From Cenococcum geophilum 1.58 (taxonomy: Eukaryota; Ascomycota; Dothideomycetes; Gloniales; Gloniaceae): a stretch of 64,000 nt of DNA. A program made the position numbers and the translations under genes. The DNA lies in assembly GCA_001692895.1 (NCBI GenBank), contig KV748211.1, positions 682,001 through 746,000 of the forward strand. The letters run 5' to 3'. Under the pieces are notes generated by a model, which saw only the letters and a program-made list of their open reading frames with translations, had not been told where the DNA came from and searched no databases. Position 1 is the stretch's first letter; the number at the start of each line of letters is the position of its first letter. Below, piece by piece: positions 50,770 through 61,414 of this stretch.

Positions 50770-52386
50770 TACCGTAATAAGGCAAAGAACGTCTCTAGCC
50801 CATAGTCCCTTAAAAGTGGACTACTTAAGCACCGCAAACAGCTAGTAGTAGTAGAGGAACAGAACTTACGGACTTAGCTTATTGCCGAAGCACATACCTA
50901 GGTCTCTACGGCCTACCCTAAAAAAAATAAGACCTATAGGATTATTAGCGACCGCTACTACTAGCCCGGAATAATTATAGATATTGACCGCTATATACGG
51001 AACTGCAATAACTACTATAGGTTTATAATTCCACGAGATAAAACCCTAGGACTATTAAAACCCCTCCTAATACCTAACTGCCCCTAGTAATATATCTCTA
51101 TAGACTTTTATAAGCTACCTCTAGACCATAACAGATATAATATAGTTATAATCCTAGTTAACCGCTTCGGCAAGCGCCTGTTCTTAATTCCCTGTTATAA
51201 GAATATTAATACTAAAGAGGCAGCCTGGCTGTATATCTACTATATTTACCGAATTTACGGACTATTAGACACTATTATATCCGACCGCGGGCCGTAGTTT
51301 ATATCAGCCTTTTGGAATAAGTTTACCCAGATCTTAGGCATTAAGCTAAAGCTTTCTATAGTATATTACCCCTAAACAAATAGCCAAACGGAGATTATAA
51401 ATTAATACTTAGACTAGAGACTCCGGCCTTTTATTAACTACTTTTAGGATAACTGGGCTAAACTGTTGCCCTTAATAGACTACGCCTAAGCGACCCTACC
51501 CTACGACTCTACCGGATTTGCCCCTATTTAACTAGAAATGGGTTACCTACCCTATATAAGCTTTGACTAGGAAAGACTAAAAGGGCCCTAAACTATATAT
51601 GAAAAACTATCTTATAAGGAAGCCTAGTAGTACGCTAAGCGCTTAGAAGAAGCCTAGAAAGTAGCCTATATAAACCTAAAAAAGGCCCAGAAATTAATAA
51701 AATAGTAGGCGAATAAGTATAGGCGCGAGCCTAACTTTACTATAGGTGATATAGTCTAGGTTATAATAAAGAACTAGAAAATAAAACAGCCTAGCCGTAA
51801 GCTAGACTATAAGATAGCAGGACTATATAAGATCCTTAATAAAGTAGGCAACTCGTATAAGGTTAAGCTCCCAGACTTAATTAAAGTTTACCCTATCTTC
51901 TTACTAGATAAGCTATAAAAAGCTATAAATAACCTACTACCCAGACAAAAGAATAAACCTCCCCTACTAATTTAAGTTAATAGCGATAATAAATAGGAAA
52001 TTAAAGAANTNCTGGCCTATAANCTTATAANGGGAACGTTAAANTATNNTATTANTTAGAAAGGNTANAACCTAAACCCTACTTAGTACCCTATATAGAA
52101 CTTTATAGGTAGTTCCCATAAGCTCTAAGAGTTTTATAGCTATTACCCTAGTAAACCCAGACCGCTAAAGTACCTAGACAAGTAGATAGAATGCTAGTAT
52201 AATAAAGATAATAAGTTACTAGAAGAATATAAGGACAAGAACACCCCAGAAATTTCTTAGTTATATAAGGTGTTGAGATATCTAGGAACTTCAACCGGCG
52301 GTTAAAGTTGTCTAATTGGTCAGATTCTTCTGCCAAGACTTTTAGCGACAAAGCCTGAGGGCAGGCTTTTTTGGAGGGGGGGGTAA

Positions 52387-52633
52387 TGTTACGGCACTGG
52401 CAGAACTTAGCAGAACTTGGCAGAACTTCGCACCGGCAAGTTGCCACAGATTGCCACAGATTGCCGCATATTGCAATTACGTAACGCGAAGATCTTATAA
52501 AACACCGAACGGCGCTGCTCTTCTTCTTCTTTCCTTTCCCTAGCTTTAGATTCTCGTTTATAGACAATCCAATCGTACAGGCTTGCGCGACCCTTTTGCC
52601 GTGCTTATGTCTCGATTGACTGAGTCGCTAACA
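52387..52633 (+). repeat. 3' LTR of element E
   Basis: 247 bp with TG...CA ends. Less AT-shifted than the 5' LTR. Confidence 0.88.
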
Positions 52634-52706
52634 TTATCCCATGCAACGTTGGTGTCCTACTACAGGTGGTCCGTGCGGAACACCAGAATTAGAAAGATTA
52701 ATTTAA

Positions 52707-52868
52707 TCAACCACCGTGCCTTCTAATTGTGCCTTTTTTGATTCTAATATCGTCCAACCTACCAAATGCGTCGTTCCTCCAACTCGTAGCAAAAGAACTG
52801 TCTCCGGAGCTTTGGCGGCTGCCTTCGAGCCCTTTGCCAGAGCTTCATATTCCTCATCACAGCTCTAA
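52707..52868 (+). pseudogene. Short coding-like fragment, unknown
   Basis: A 53-codon open stretch ending in TAA at 52866-52868, without its own start. It sits in non-RIP sequence just right of element E. The translation has a basic PTRSKR stretch followed by an Ala/Phe-rich and then Ser-rich tail. It could be the last piece of a truncated gene or transposase, or chance. No family was recognised. Confidence 0.25.
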
Positions 52869-55140
52869 GATCCTAACGATTTAATTGGCTGGAGCTTATC
52901 GATAAGAATAGGACTCAAATCAACGTTGCAAGAGATAAAAGCTTCGTCTTTATAAGGAGTAGCAAAGCAATTCTAATAGAGACATAATTACGACTCTATT
53001 AAGGCATGAGCGTTAAATTTAAGGCCGACGACCTTAAAACACCAAGCAGCAATTAATCGCGACGTATTTTAGTGTAGCCGATCGCTTAATTACGAGTTTA
53101 CGCACGTAGATACATAATATTATTACCTAATTTTAATCTTGGGTGCATTTTATATACAAGTATGCAATATAACGATACCCTTAGTATTATAATACGCTCG
53201 GCCGAATAAACCATATCGTATTAAAGAGATTTTACTGTACAAAAATTGTTAAAATTAATAATATTATGCACAATGACTTATAAGATCTAATTTAATGCTT
53301 GGTAATTTTTACTTTCTATAGGTTTACTTAATAAATTTTAAATGCGCACGTATCGTGAGCAGGCCTGAGAGTTATTTACTAATACATCTTGCCTTATTTT
53401 TACCACCTTAACTCTAAAAATCTTTAATATTTAATATCTTTCAGTATTGAACATATTATATTGATATTGACATTGACGTTCAATATTCAATATTGAAAAT
53501 TCAGTAATCAATATTCGATATTGATAAGAGCACTGCCTCGCAGGCGGAAGGCCTACGACGAGCCTCTTATCCAAACCGCCCTCTACCCCCTCTATACCTT
53601 AATCCACCCAGCGGATTCTAATACGTAGTGCAGCGCGGGTACTTGGCTATAGGGACTTGGTGCACCCCTACAGCCAGTACTAGGTTGAGCGCGCTATTGG
53701 ATGCAGGGAGATAGGGGATAGGGTACCTATTGTAAGCTTTTGCAATGTGGGAATTGAACGAGCGACTTAATTGTGAATGTAGCTCTAAAGTCTATATATA
53801 TACGAGGTGGTAGCAAGAAGATGACGACGATGATCCACAATCGCCACTGTAGACAACGCCACTCAGTCGGTGATAGGTAATAGAAATAGGTAATGGAGAT
53901 AAGTAGTGAGATATGCGATGGCAAGAAATAGGGTGGCGAGTTATAAGGTAGTGCAAGCTTTAGTACCGGTAGTCGGTTACACACACCCCCAGATTTAATG
54001 GTGTAGTTAAAGCTATAGAAAACAAAAACAAAGGTAGAGACTATATTAAATAGGAAATTTAGATGCAATTTAGGAGTGGTAAGACAAGTAGGTCTCACAT
54101 GTGTGCTTACACATTCGTGTCACACCGCCAGAAGAGACCCTCCCGGCGCAGTAGGCGCAGAGTAGTTCGTCCATAAGCAGCATCCTGCCTGGCCCACAAC
54201 CCTATGAATCAAACACCAGCAAAGCTTGGCGATCAAACTTTTATTAAGGCACGTTTGTTCTTAAGAATGGTAACATTTTCAGAAAAAAAGACGCAGCAAA
54301 ACCGACGGCGACTTTGCCATCGAAACAAGAGAAACTAGACCAACCAATTCTCAAGATATACTATGACGAGATGACGAAAGGTAACAAGCCGGGTACAGAA
54401 AATGCGAGGTTTCTTAATTCACAAATAATGATGGGACTTCTGAGGGCCGCCGACTTTGATTGCGACCCTTTGACAAGGACGTCTTGAATTCTATTCGGCA
54501 TTTACAGCAGCAACGTCGTCTTCTGGGCCTAAGAGTAGAAGCAGGCGGCTGAGAATCATTCGGAGCAAGCCTCTTGGAGGTTAGGAATGAGGCTTACGAG
54601 ACTATTGGATTAGAAGGAGTATGATACGCGGAATGCAAAAGGCTTGTACGAATGGCTTGTTTAAACTTTTATTATATTTGTACAAGAGATCACTTGACTC
54701 AAAGGTCAAACTAACCTGTAATTAGACCGTCCCCTAGCGGGACACATACATAGCTATATCTTTTGAGCTAACTTTAATGCTCTCCATCTTCCTTCTCACT
54801 GCAATCCACAGAATACCTCAAAACCCATCCGCTACGTCCGTGTAAGTCGTCTGGAGAACCCGGTCCGAGAATCCGCTAAGGGATGTCGCGACACGTCACC
54901 AGGTAACTAGCGGGGGTGCAAGCAGGGAAAACCAGACGCTCGCTGCTAGCGAAGTTAAAGCTGACGAGTAGATCGTTGTGTATCCTTTTTGGAGCTTCGG
55001 ATAAAATAATGCTGAGCGTTGGCATGCTCATAAATATCTCAATTGTGAAGTTTGGATATGCCTGCACGCCGGATCGACGTGGGTATCACAAATATCAAAA
55101 CTTTAGTGGAAAAGACAACTTGCCCAGCGTCTTGCAGCCT
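52869..55140. other. Gene-free transition between the repeat nest and the gene-bearing DNA
   Basis: 52870-53520 is AT-rich and decayed. Words related to CAATATT/TTGATATT cluster at about 53445-53530. From about 53530 the composition becomes mixed, and from 54100 it resembles the gene-bearing side. Open frames such as 53727-54098 (minus) and 54876-55067 (minus) lack domains. No tRNA or other RNA gene was found by eye. The last part is the 3' flank of the glycosyltransferase. Confidence 0.5.
53445..53530. repeat. Cluster of CAATATT / TTGATATT words
   Basis: Low-complexity stretch with repeated TTGATATTGA, CAATATTCAATATTGA and related words in both orientations. Able to form short hairpins. Confidence 0.5.
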
Positions 55141-56339
55141 TCATACGATCTCGTTCTTCGTTTGCTCCTGCACAATCTGCTTGTGGTGATCCAGGAACAT
55201 CTTCTGCAGTGGCGCGGTGATGGCCTGCATAGTTGAGTTCGAGAAATCGTTGGCTACGCGGTGCTTGCCGTACCAGTAATGGCGGACAAATACCCCCTTG
55301 CACAGCGTACCAGGGTAGCCGTTCGCCTCGGTGCACGGAATTTCCTTCAGATAGTCCTCGTAGTCATAGCGCACGAACTCGCCGAACGCACTCTGCTCGT
55401 GGAACAGCGGGTCCTTCCACTGCGAGCAGTTATCATACCGCACGTCGTCCGGGCACTCATGCCAGGCGCGGAGAATCTCCTGTGTTCGGTCGCTCTGCTG
55501 CGCCACGATGAAACCCGTGTTGCTAAGCGTGCGATTGAATCGGTCATCGTTGGTCCCGGGAGGTCCAGCTGGGTCGAGTGCCATGGCGAGGGAGATGTCG
55601 GGTGTGATTTGCCAGTAGTTCAGCAGCCATTCAATAGGGATGTGCATTTGGTGGAAGGCGGCGTCGGCGTCGAGAAAGATGACAAATTTATATTCTTTGA
55701 GCACATTCGCGATTGAGCTGGGCTTGATCCAGGTGTTGTGGCGATCTTTGAATGAGGCGGCTCTGATAAATTTGTAGTCATAGCCATGTATCATCGCTAA
55801 AGAGAATCAAGAGAATCAGTCGCTGTATTGAAGCCTAGGTTGGCGAGATCCGTACCATAGGTGTAGTGGTTCAGTACTCCACCAGAGAGATAGTCAAGAT
55901 CCTTCCAGCTATAATCGCCATCGTGCATGAGTTGATCCTTCTTGTCTAATGGGCGAGTCTCTAGATCTAGTATGCAGACTTTCTTCCCGAGCTTTGTGTC
56001 GTAGACCTGATTCTCCGGAAGTCTGTACACTTTCCCGTCATCGTCGGTGAAAGCTGGGGTGTTCGGAGAGAACTTGAGGGGAGCGTAAAGTAGTCGGAGT
56101 ATTTCCTGGATCGAGATAGGCGCCTTGTGGGTGCTGGGTATAGATCTAGGCGAGGTTAGACAATGACAGAAATTCCGTAAATCAAGTAATGCATACTCCT
56201 CAAAGTGTGTGCCAGGAAAGACAGGGATTCGAGAGGGCAACTGGTATGCGAAGAGTAAAGTTAGCAGTATGAGGGTGACGGACACAGCGAGGAAGCCTGT
56301 CATCCATGGAGCTGATCTTGGTCCCCTCAAAGATACCAT
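55141..56339 (-). CDS. GT34-like glycosyltransferase (GMA12/MNN10 type), three exons
   Basis: Probable Golgi type II membrane glycosyltransferase using a nucleotide sugar. Exons on the minus strand are 56339-56197, 56145-55856 and 55796-55141, with introns of 51 and 59 bp. The joined frame encodes 362 residues. A hydrophobic anchor covers about residues 14-32. The motif YAMIHGYDYKF (144-154) is created exactly by the second splice and matches the YAxxHGY box of the GT34 family. The metal-binding DxD is LDADAAF (D187, D189). The first intron (GTATGC, branch CTAAC, acceptor CCTAG) is 51 bp with no stop, so it could also be read through. Its splice signals are strong and I favour splicing. Without the second intron the frame stops, which would wrongly suggest two genes. 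Substrate is not determined; relatives add galactose or mannose. Confidence 0.82.
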
Positions 56340-58678
56340 GGCAATGTTGGCAAGTCACAGTAGACAAAAGGAATTGTGCAAGAACACAGGGTCACTAAGG
56401 ACCGGGAGTGAGGGGAGGATGCAGGACCATAGGGTTTAAGGGTCTAGAGATGTATAAGTAGTTGTATAGGGGGCGCAAGGCCTGATAGCGCTGTTGGACA
56501 CCATCGTGGGATACGATGTGGCTTGGCAAATGGAGCGAATAAGCCAAGAGATCCTGCGGGAAGGGTTTTACGAACAGGACGGCTTTGCCGACCGTGCTGT
56601 CATCGTAAGAAGAGATGAGGTGGAAGATTGATTGGTTCGGTCACAGTTGGTCCACCCTTGGCCTAGCTTGGCACGGGGGCAGGCTCTGGATGCGCTGCTC
56701 TCCAGGTCTCCAGCCTTTCCACCACCGCTCGGCGGAATATAACCCGCAGGAAATCTAACAAAACTGAAACGTGTTTAATCCTTTCAAGCCTTCTGTCTCA
56801 TCTACGCCGCCTGCGCCGCACACGCCGCATACGCCGCTCTGGAAGACTTCCGTTCCTCATGCGCTCCTTTTATAAAGAAAGCGCCGTTTGAGAAACGAGA
56901 AGCTGTTATGGCCTGGGCCTTCATAGCCGCTTGCTAGTCTAATACTCTGTATTAAGTTCAGTCTTTTGTTAAGAGTATCAGCTAAGAGCATAGGCTTGGC
57001 AAAGTACTGAAAAGTACTGAAAGCATCGCGTATGACCAAGGCGAAAATGCCCCTGCAATGATCTGCCCAATAGGCTATTCGTTTAAAGGTCCAAGCGTCC
57101 GCTGCCGTGAAGATCCATAGCGTAAATTTCGCTACTTAGTTCCTGCACGGACTTCTCATTACGGATCCCATCGGATTGGTTGATGCTGCGAAGAAATTCA
57201 AACTTCGATGATTGCAGCAACTTAGCTGAGCAACTGCTCAACCCAGCATGGCTTTCGTAACACGCTAATTTGCTCTGCCTTTTTCTGCGGAGGCAACAAT
57301 ATTGTTGGATGTAAATCTAATGGTGGAAGATGTTTTCAGCGCTAGCCAAGAAACCTCCAAGCCTTGCCAAGCGCCGTATTGAAAAAGACTGCAGGCTCTT
57401 CAACGATGTTGCCTGCACCCGTCCCAGTGGAATCGCCGCCAGGTGCCAACACTATTTGGACATCGAAATGTAATACGTTGCGCTGCTAGTTATATACAGT
57501 TTTCCCGCGAGCACATAATGCGAATATTTCACCTCATCATGCTCGGAGTCCATGCAAGGAAGGTGACATAGTCAAGATGCTGAGGCACGCGTTCCTTGGT
57601 TGGGGTTATAGTTCGGTTACATTGCTCAGAAAGCCACATCGAATCTGAAGGAACTCTGATACTCCCGTATATAGCCTTGAGCGGTGACTGCAGAGTTCGG
57701 CAGATACAAATTCTCCTTGACAGGCCCCAGGCTCCTATTCTCCAATAGCATATTCATGCTAGAATTGGTTGCAGGGCTTCGGCACAATTATCGGCTACTT
57801 TCGCAGCACAACAAACACTGAGTTTTGTGTCAATCTTAACATTGACATTCGACGTCCAGAAGACGAACAGTGGTCTGGACCTCGGAGAGTGGCTATTTCA
57901 GCTAACTCTGATGACACTCTTCGCCTCGGGCTCGGTATCGTGTCTTCAAAAGTCCGAAGTTTAGGTGAGATCAACATTATGCCGCAGGATTAGTAACGTT
58001 GGGCCGGGGACTTATTCTTCTATTGACTGAAAGTACACAAGACCAGCAATTGTCAGCAGCAGTCAGCGGTAAGGTCTTCAAGAGTTCGTCAACCTCACAG
58101 CAACGTTGGAATTGTCCCAACTAAACAGCTGTTTGGGGAGGTTGAAACGAGCGGGAGGAGATTTCGGCAAAACCTGCAGAACCATTGAACAAGCATTCGC
58201 TTAAGCAGAGAATGACAAGCTTTTTACCTACCGATGACGTTCCCCGACAGCAGTTTTGATAGGAAAAAAAAACTCCAGCCTTGCGACTAAGCAGTCTAGT
58301 ACGTCTATCCGCCAGTCTTTCGCCATCCCTTCGGCCGCTTGGTCATCGTGACCCCTTCACCATGGTGGCTACCTCTGTCTTCATTCATAATGCCCCGAGT
58401 TACTCAGCCTTCTTGGCTCATCCTCACTGGCCAGAACCCTTTATATTTATGTATTCACCTCTGCGCTCCTGTACACTACCTAGGTACATGCGGCGATAAT
58501 TCCTTATTTCCGCGAGACTCAAGGTTTGAAAAACATCAGTTTCGCCACGCAGAATTGCTTTACTCTCTTCTTGTATCATTATATATATATACCGACCGTC
58601 GCTAGAAGTGCGTTAGCAAAGGCATTGAACATTTTTGGCGCTCTTGCCTTAGATACAGGTTCGGTATCACTTTCCCCA
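56340..58678. other. Divergent intergenic region between the glycosyltransferase and the transporter
   Basis: About 2.3 kb that should hold both promoters. A run of ACGCCGC/GCGCCGC words lies at 56808-56840. Short open frames (56857-57039 minus, 57769-57993 plus, 58281-58605 plus) show no domain and overlap each other on both strands, so I do not call them genes. Pyrimidine-rich sequence before 58679 fits the transporter's leader. Confidence 0.5.
56808..56840. repeat. Four spaced CGCCGC words
   Basis: ACGCCGC, GCGCCGC, ACGCCGC and ACGCCGC at 8-9 bp spacing, about 480 bp upstream of the glycosyltransferase start. Could be a minisatellite or a GC-box-like site. Confidence 0.4.
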
Positions 58679-61268
58679 ATGGCTGAGTCATCGAGGTCGA
58701 GCACGAGTAGTAGTCCTGGGGTAGCACGAGCGGGGGGTCGGTCAGTAGACTTTGAGAAAGAGAACCCAATCATTGCAGATGTTGGCGACGAAGAAGATAA
58801 ATCAGGATACAATGGCACACAAGAAGAAGAAGAATCAAAAGATTATGGGCCGATTAAAGCAGAAAAGGAATCATCGAGACCAGTCACATTACATCCGAAT
58901 GCTCTACAACAGGTCTATTCACACCGCTCATATGCCGCCGGCGATGGTTATACCTGCTTCAGCGAGGACGAAGAACGACCGAACATCCCCAGCGGTGACA
59001 CTGCTGCGGATGCAGAGAAGCAATTCGAGGTGACGTGGGATGGCGATGATGATCCGATGAATCCACGGAGCATGCCAAAATTACGGCGATGGCTCATAGT
59101 GTTGGTTGTATCGGCCAGCTCAGTTTGCGTGTAAGTGTCATGCTGGCTGTTCTCAAGCGTCATTAAAGTGTTGAGATAAATGAAGCGGAGTTGCAGAACT
59201 AATAAGCTGTATGGCAGGACATGTGCTTCGTCACTATACACTACCACGTATGGTCAGCTGATTACGGAATTCCACACCTCACGGGAGATAGCTACCCTGG
59301 GGCTTTCGCTGTTCGTTGTCGGCTTAGGCATAGGCCCTATGGTGCTTAGCCCCTTATCAGAAGTAGGTGTCATAAATACGTCGTTTGAGACGGCAAGTCC
59401 CTGCGTTCAATAACTGACTGCAGATCCTGATCCACAGTTCTACGGGCGCCGGCCCATCTACATTTACTCGTATCTCTTTTTCCTTATCTGGCTTATCCCA
59501 TGTGCTGTGGCACCAAATATCGCAACCATGCTTGTGTGTCGATTCCTTGATGGTCTGTCCGGCTCAGCTTTCTTGTCTGTTGCCGGCGGTACCGTCGGGG
59601 ATATGTTTACGAGATCTGAACTCTCGGCACCAATGATGGTATATACTGCAGCGCCGTTTATTGGGTAAGTTCAACGTTGATCTGCCTTGCATTCATGGCG
59701 ATTACATATTCAGAGAGCTTCCGCGGGGATTAAGGGCTTTCAGATTGTCTGATAAGATGTCGTGGAAGTTCTCCCTGCTTCGGCATAACTGTTAACTGGG
59801 CTTGGGCAACACGAAATTTGGATGCATGAGCTAATTTGGCTTGTTTAGACCGGAACTAGGCCCTCTTCTTGGAGGCTTCATCAACCAGTATACTACATGG
59901 AGATGGTCGTTTTACGTCCTGTTGATTTGGGCGGGAGTACAGCTTAGCCTAATCATCTTATTCGTCCCCGAAACATACCACCCGGTCCTCCTACGTCTGA
60001 AGGCCCAAAGATTACGAAAAGAAACTGGAAATGAGGCGTGGAAGGCGCCCATTGAGAGGCTCTCGCGATCAATTCCTAAAACGGTGCTGTGGTCCTGTAT
60101 TCGACCCTTCCAGCTACTTATTTTTGAGCCAATGGTGCGTAAGCAAACATTCTGAAACGAATGTGAGCGAAAAAAAAGATCTGACCTGTCATCAGTGTTT
60201 AAACCTCTGCATACTGTCTGCGATACTCCTTGGAATCCTGTATCTCTTCTTCGGTGCGTTCCCGCTAGTGTTCGAGAAAAATCACGGCTTCACCATCTCA
60301 CAGACGGGTTTAACCTTTTTGGGGTTGTTTGTGGGTATGGTCCTTGGTATATCGAGTGATCCGTTATGGCGGAGGAACTATGCACGGCTCGTGCGCCGGC
60401 GGGAGGCGCAGGGAGGCGAGCCTGGGGGGTCTGAACCAGAATTTCGGCTCCCTCCAACAATATACGGCGCTTTTCTAGTTCCTATTGGACTGTTCGGTAG
60501 GCTAGGGATGGCCTCCTGACGTTGAATATGCTGCTAACCCTGATTCGCGCAGGTTTTGGTTGGACCACATATCCATGGGTGAGTCGATGATGATCTGACA
60601 TGCTGGCTTCGGAGCTACTGCTAACCTTGCCCTATAGGTGCACTGGATAGGTACAGAAGCATGCCACGCATTTCGAAATAATAAAAAGCTGATCACCTGC
60701 AGTTCCAATAATATTCTCGGCCATCTTTAGTATTGGGTAAGGCACTACTGATGTCCATTCCGTGGAAATGCAGCCGCCGGCAATAAATGAGAGCACTGCT
60801 GACCAGTGTCCCGTGACGTAGTGTCATCTGGGTCTACTCTGGCGTCTTCACCTTCCTCGTAGACTGTGTAAGCCCTCCGAAGTCGGACCACGGGCCAATT
60901 ACTAACACGTTCGTCGCAGTACCCTCTGTACGCGGCTTCAGCGCTGGCCGCGAACAGCTTTGCGCGATCCAGCTTCGGGGCGGCTTTTCCCTTGTTCGGC
61001 GTGCAAATGTACAACAGTGAGTTTGAGACAGCATTGACGGGCAACAATTGCGAAAAGGCGGTCACTGACGAAGGAGTGCAGACTTGGGGTATCAATGGGC
61101 GACCTCGCTGCTCGCCTTCCTGGCATTGGCTATGGCGCCGTAAGAATGACCGTCCCAGCTGAAAGGTCGTGGACTCGCTAACGACTCTGCGCTACCCATA
61201 GATTTCCTTTCCTCTTCTATCGGTATGGGAAGAGGCTCAGGGGCAACAGTCGATTCGCGTCGGGGTAG
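58679..61268 (+). CDS. MFS drug/polyamine:H+ antiporter, DHA1 type, 12 exons
   Basis: Plasma-membrane exporter of the 12-spanner drug:proton antiporter family, related to fungal fluconazole and polyamine transporters. Exons: 58679-59130, 59218-59362, 59438-59664, 59849-60134, 60196-60496, 60553-60578, 60638-60650, 60703-60736, 60822-60867, 60920-61016, 61082-61139 and 61202-61268. They join in frame into 583 residues. All 11 introns are GT-AG, 52-184 bp. A long acidic, Ser-rich cytoplasmic N-terminus (about 1-135) precedes the first membrane span. A motif-A-like loop, LSEFYGRRPIY, surrounds residue 200. The antiporter motif GPELGPLLGG is at 275-284, and WRWSFYVLLIW and PETYHP follow. A long central loop (about 330-385) separates the two halves. 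The 13-nt exon 7 supplies VHWI plus one base. No stop or missing segment. The substrate cannot be told from sequence. Confidence 0.9.
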
Positions 61269-61380
61269 TCTGAAACGGGGTGGGGAGCAGGTGATGGGGG
61301 AGACGAGTGGATGAGACTATGTATGGGGAGTTGCACGGCAGGATAGTCCGTGGCCTTTCGTTGTAATCCGGCTTTCTTGA

Positions 61381-61414
61381 GCTGCTATTGCTGCTGCTGC
61401 TGCTGCTACTACTG
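61381..61414. repeat. CTG/GCT microsatellite
   Basis: Imperfect trinucleotide run, mostly CTG with interrupted copies. Confidence 0.8.

Larger units (their letters stand above)
46367..52633 (+). mobile_element. Element E: Ty3/Gypsy LTR retrotransposon, broken, 6.3 kb
   Basis: 247-bp LTRs at 46367-46613 and 52387-52633. Plus orientation, with a purine tract (GGAGGGGGGGGGTAA) before the right LTR. Gag-like sequence lies about 46.8-47.9 kb, protease 48.0-48.3, reverse transcriptase 49.1-49.7, RNase H 49.9-50.3 and integrase 50.9-51.9 kb. The flanks share only TTAT, a weaker target duplication than the 5-bp ones of the other elements. It is a sister of A: the internal sequence and the 3' half of the LTR match, while the 5' half of the LTR differs. 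It contains a 258-bp MITE-like insertion (50512-50769) and ambiguous bases at 52009-52065. Many RIP-type breaks. Confidence 0.88.

Noticed and set aside
50593-50845. Two overlapping 70-74 codon frames
   Set aside because: They start inside the 258-bp MITE-like insertion and run into dead retrotransposon sequence.
46362-52638. A 5-bp target duplication for element E
   Set aside because: The flanks are CTTAT and TTATC. Only TTAT matches, and the sequence after the 5' LTR also starts TTATC, so I report 4 bp with lower certainty.
55233-55716. Plus-strand open frames over the glycosyltransferase
   Set aside because: They are antisense shadows of the GC-rich third exon, which carries the DxD motif on the other strand.
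55797-55855. A stop or frameshift making the glycosyltransferase a pseudogene
   Set aside because: A 59-bp GT-AG intron removes the stop and recreates the family's YAxxHGY box.
58281-58605. A small gene before the transporter
   Set aside because: Two overlapping frames without domains, in the pyrimidine-rich leader or promoter of the transporter.
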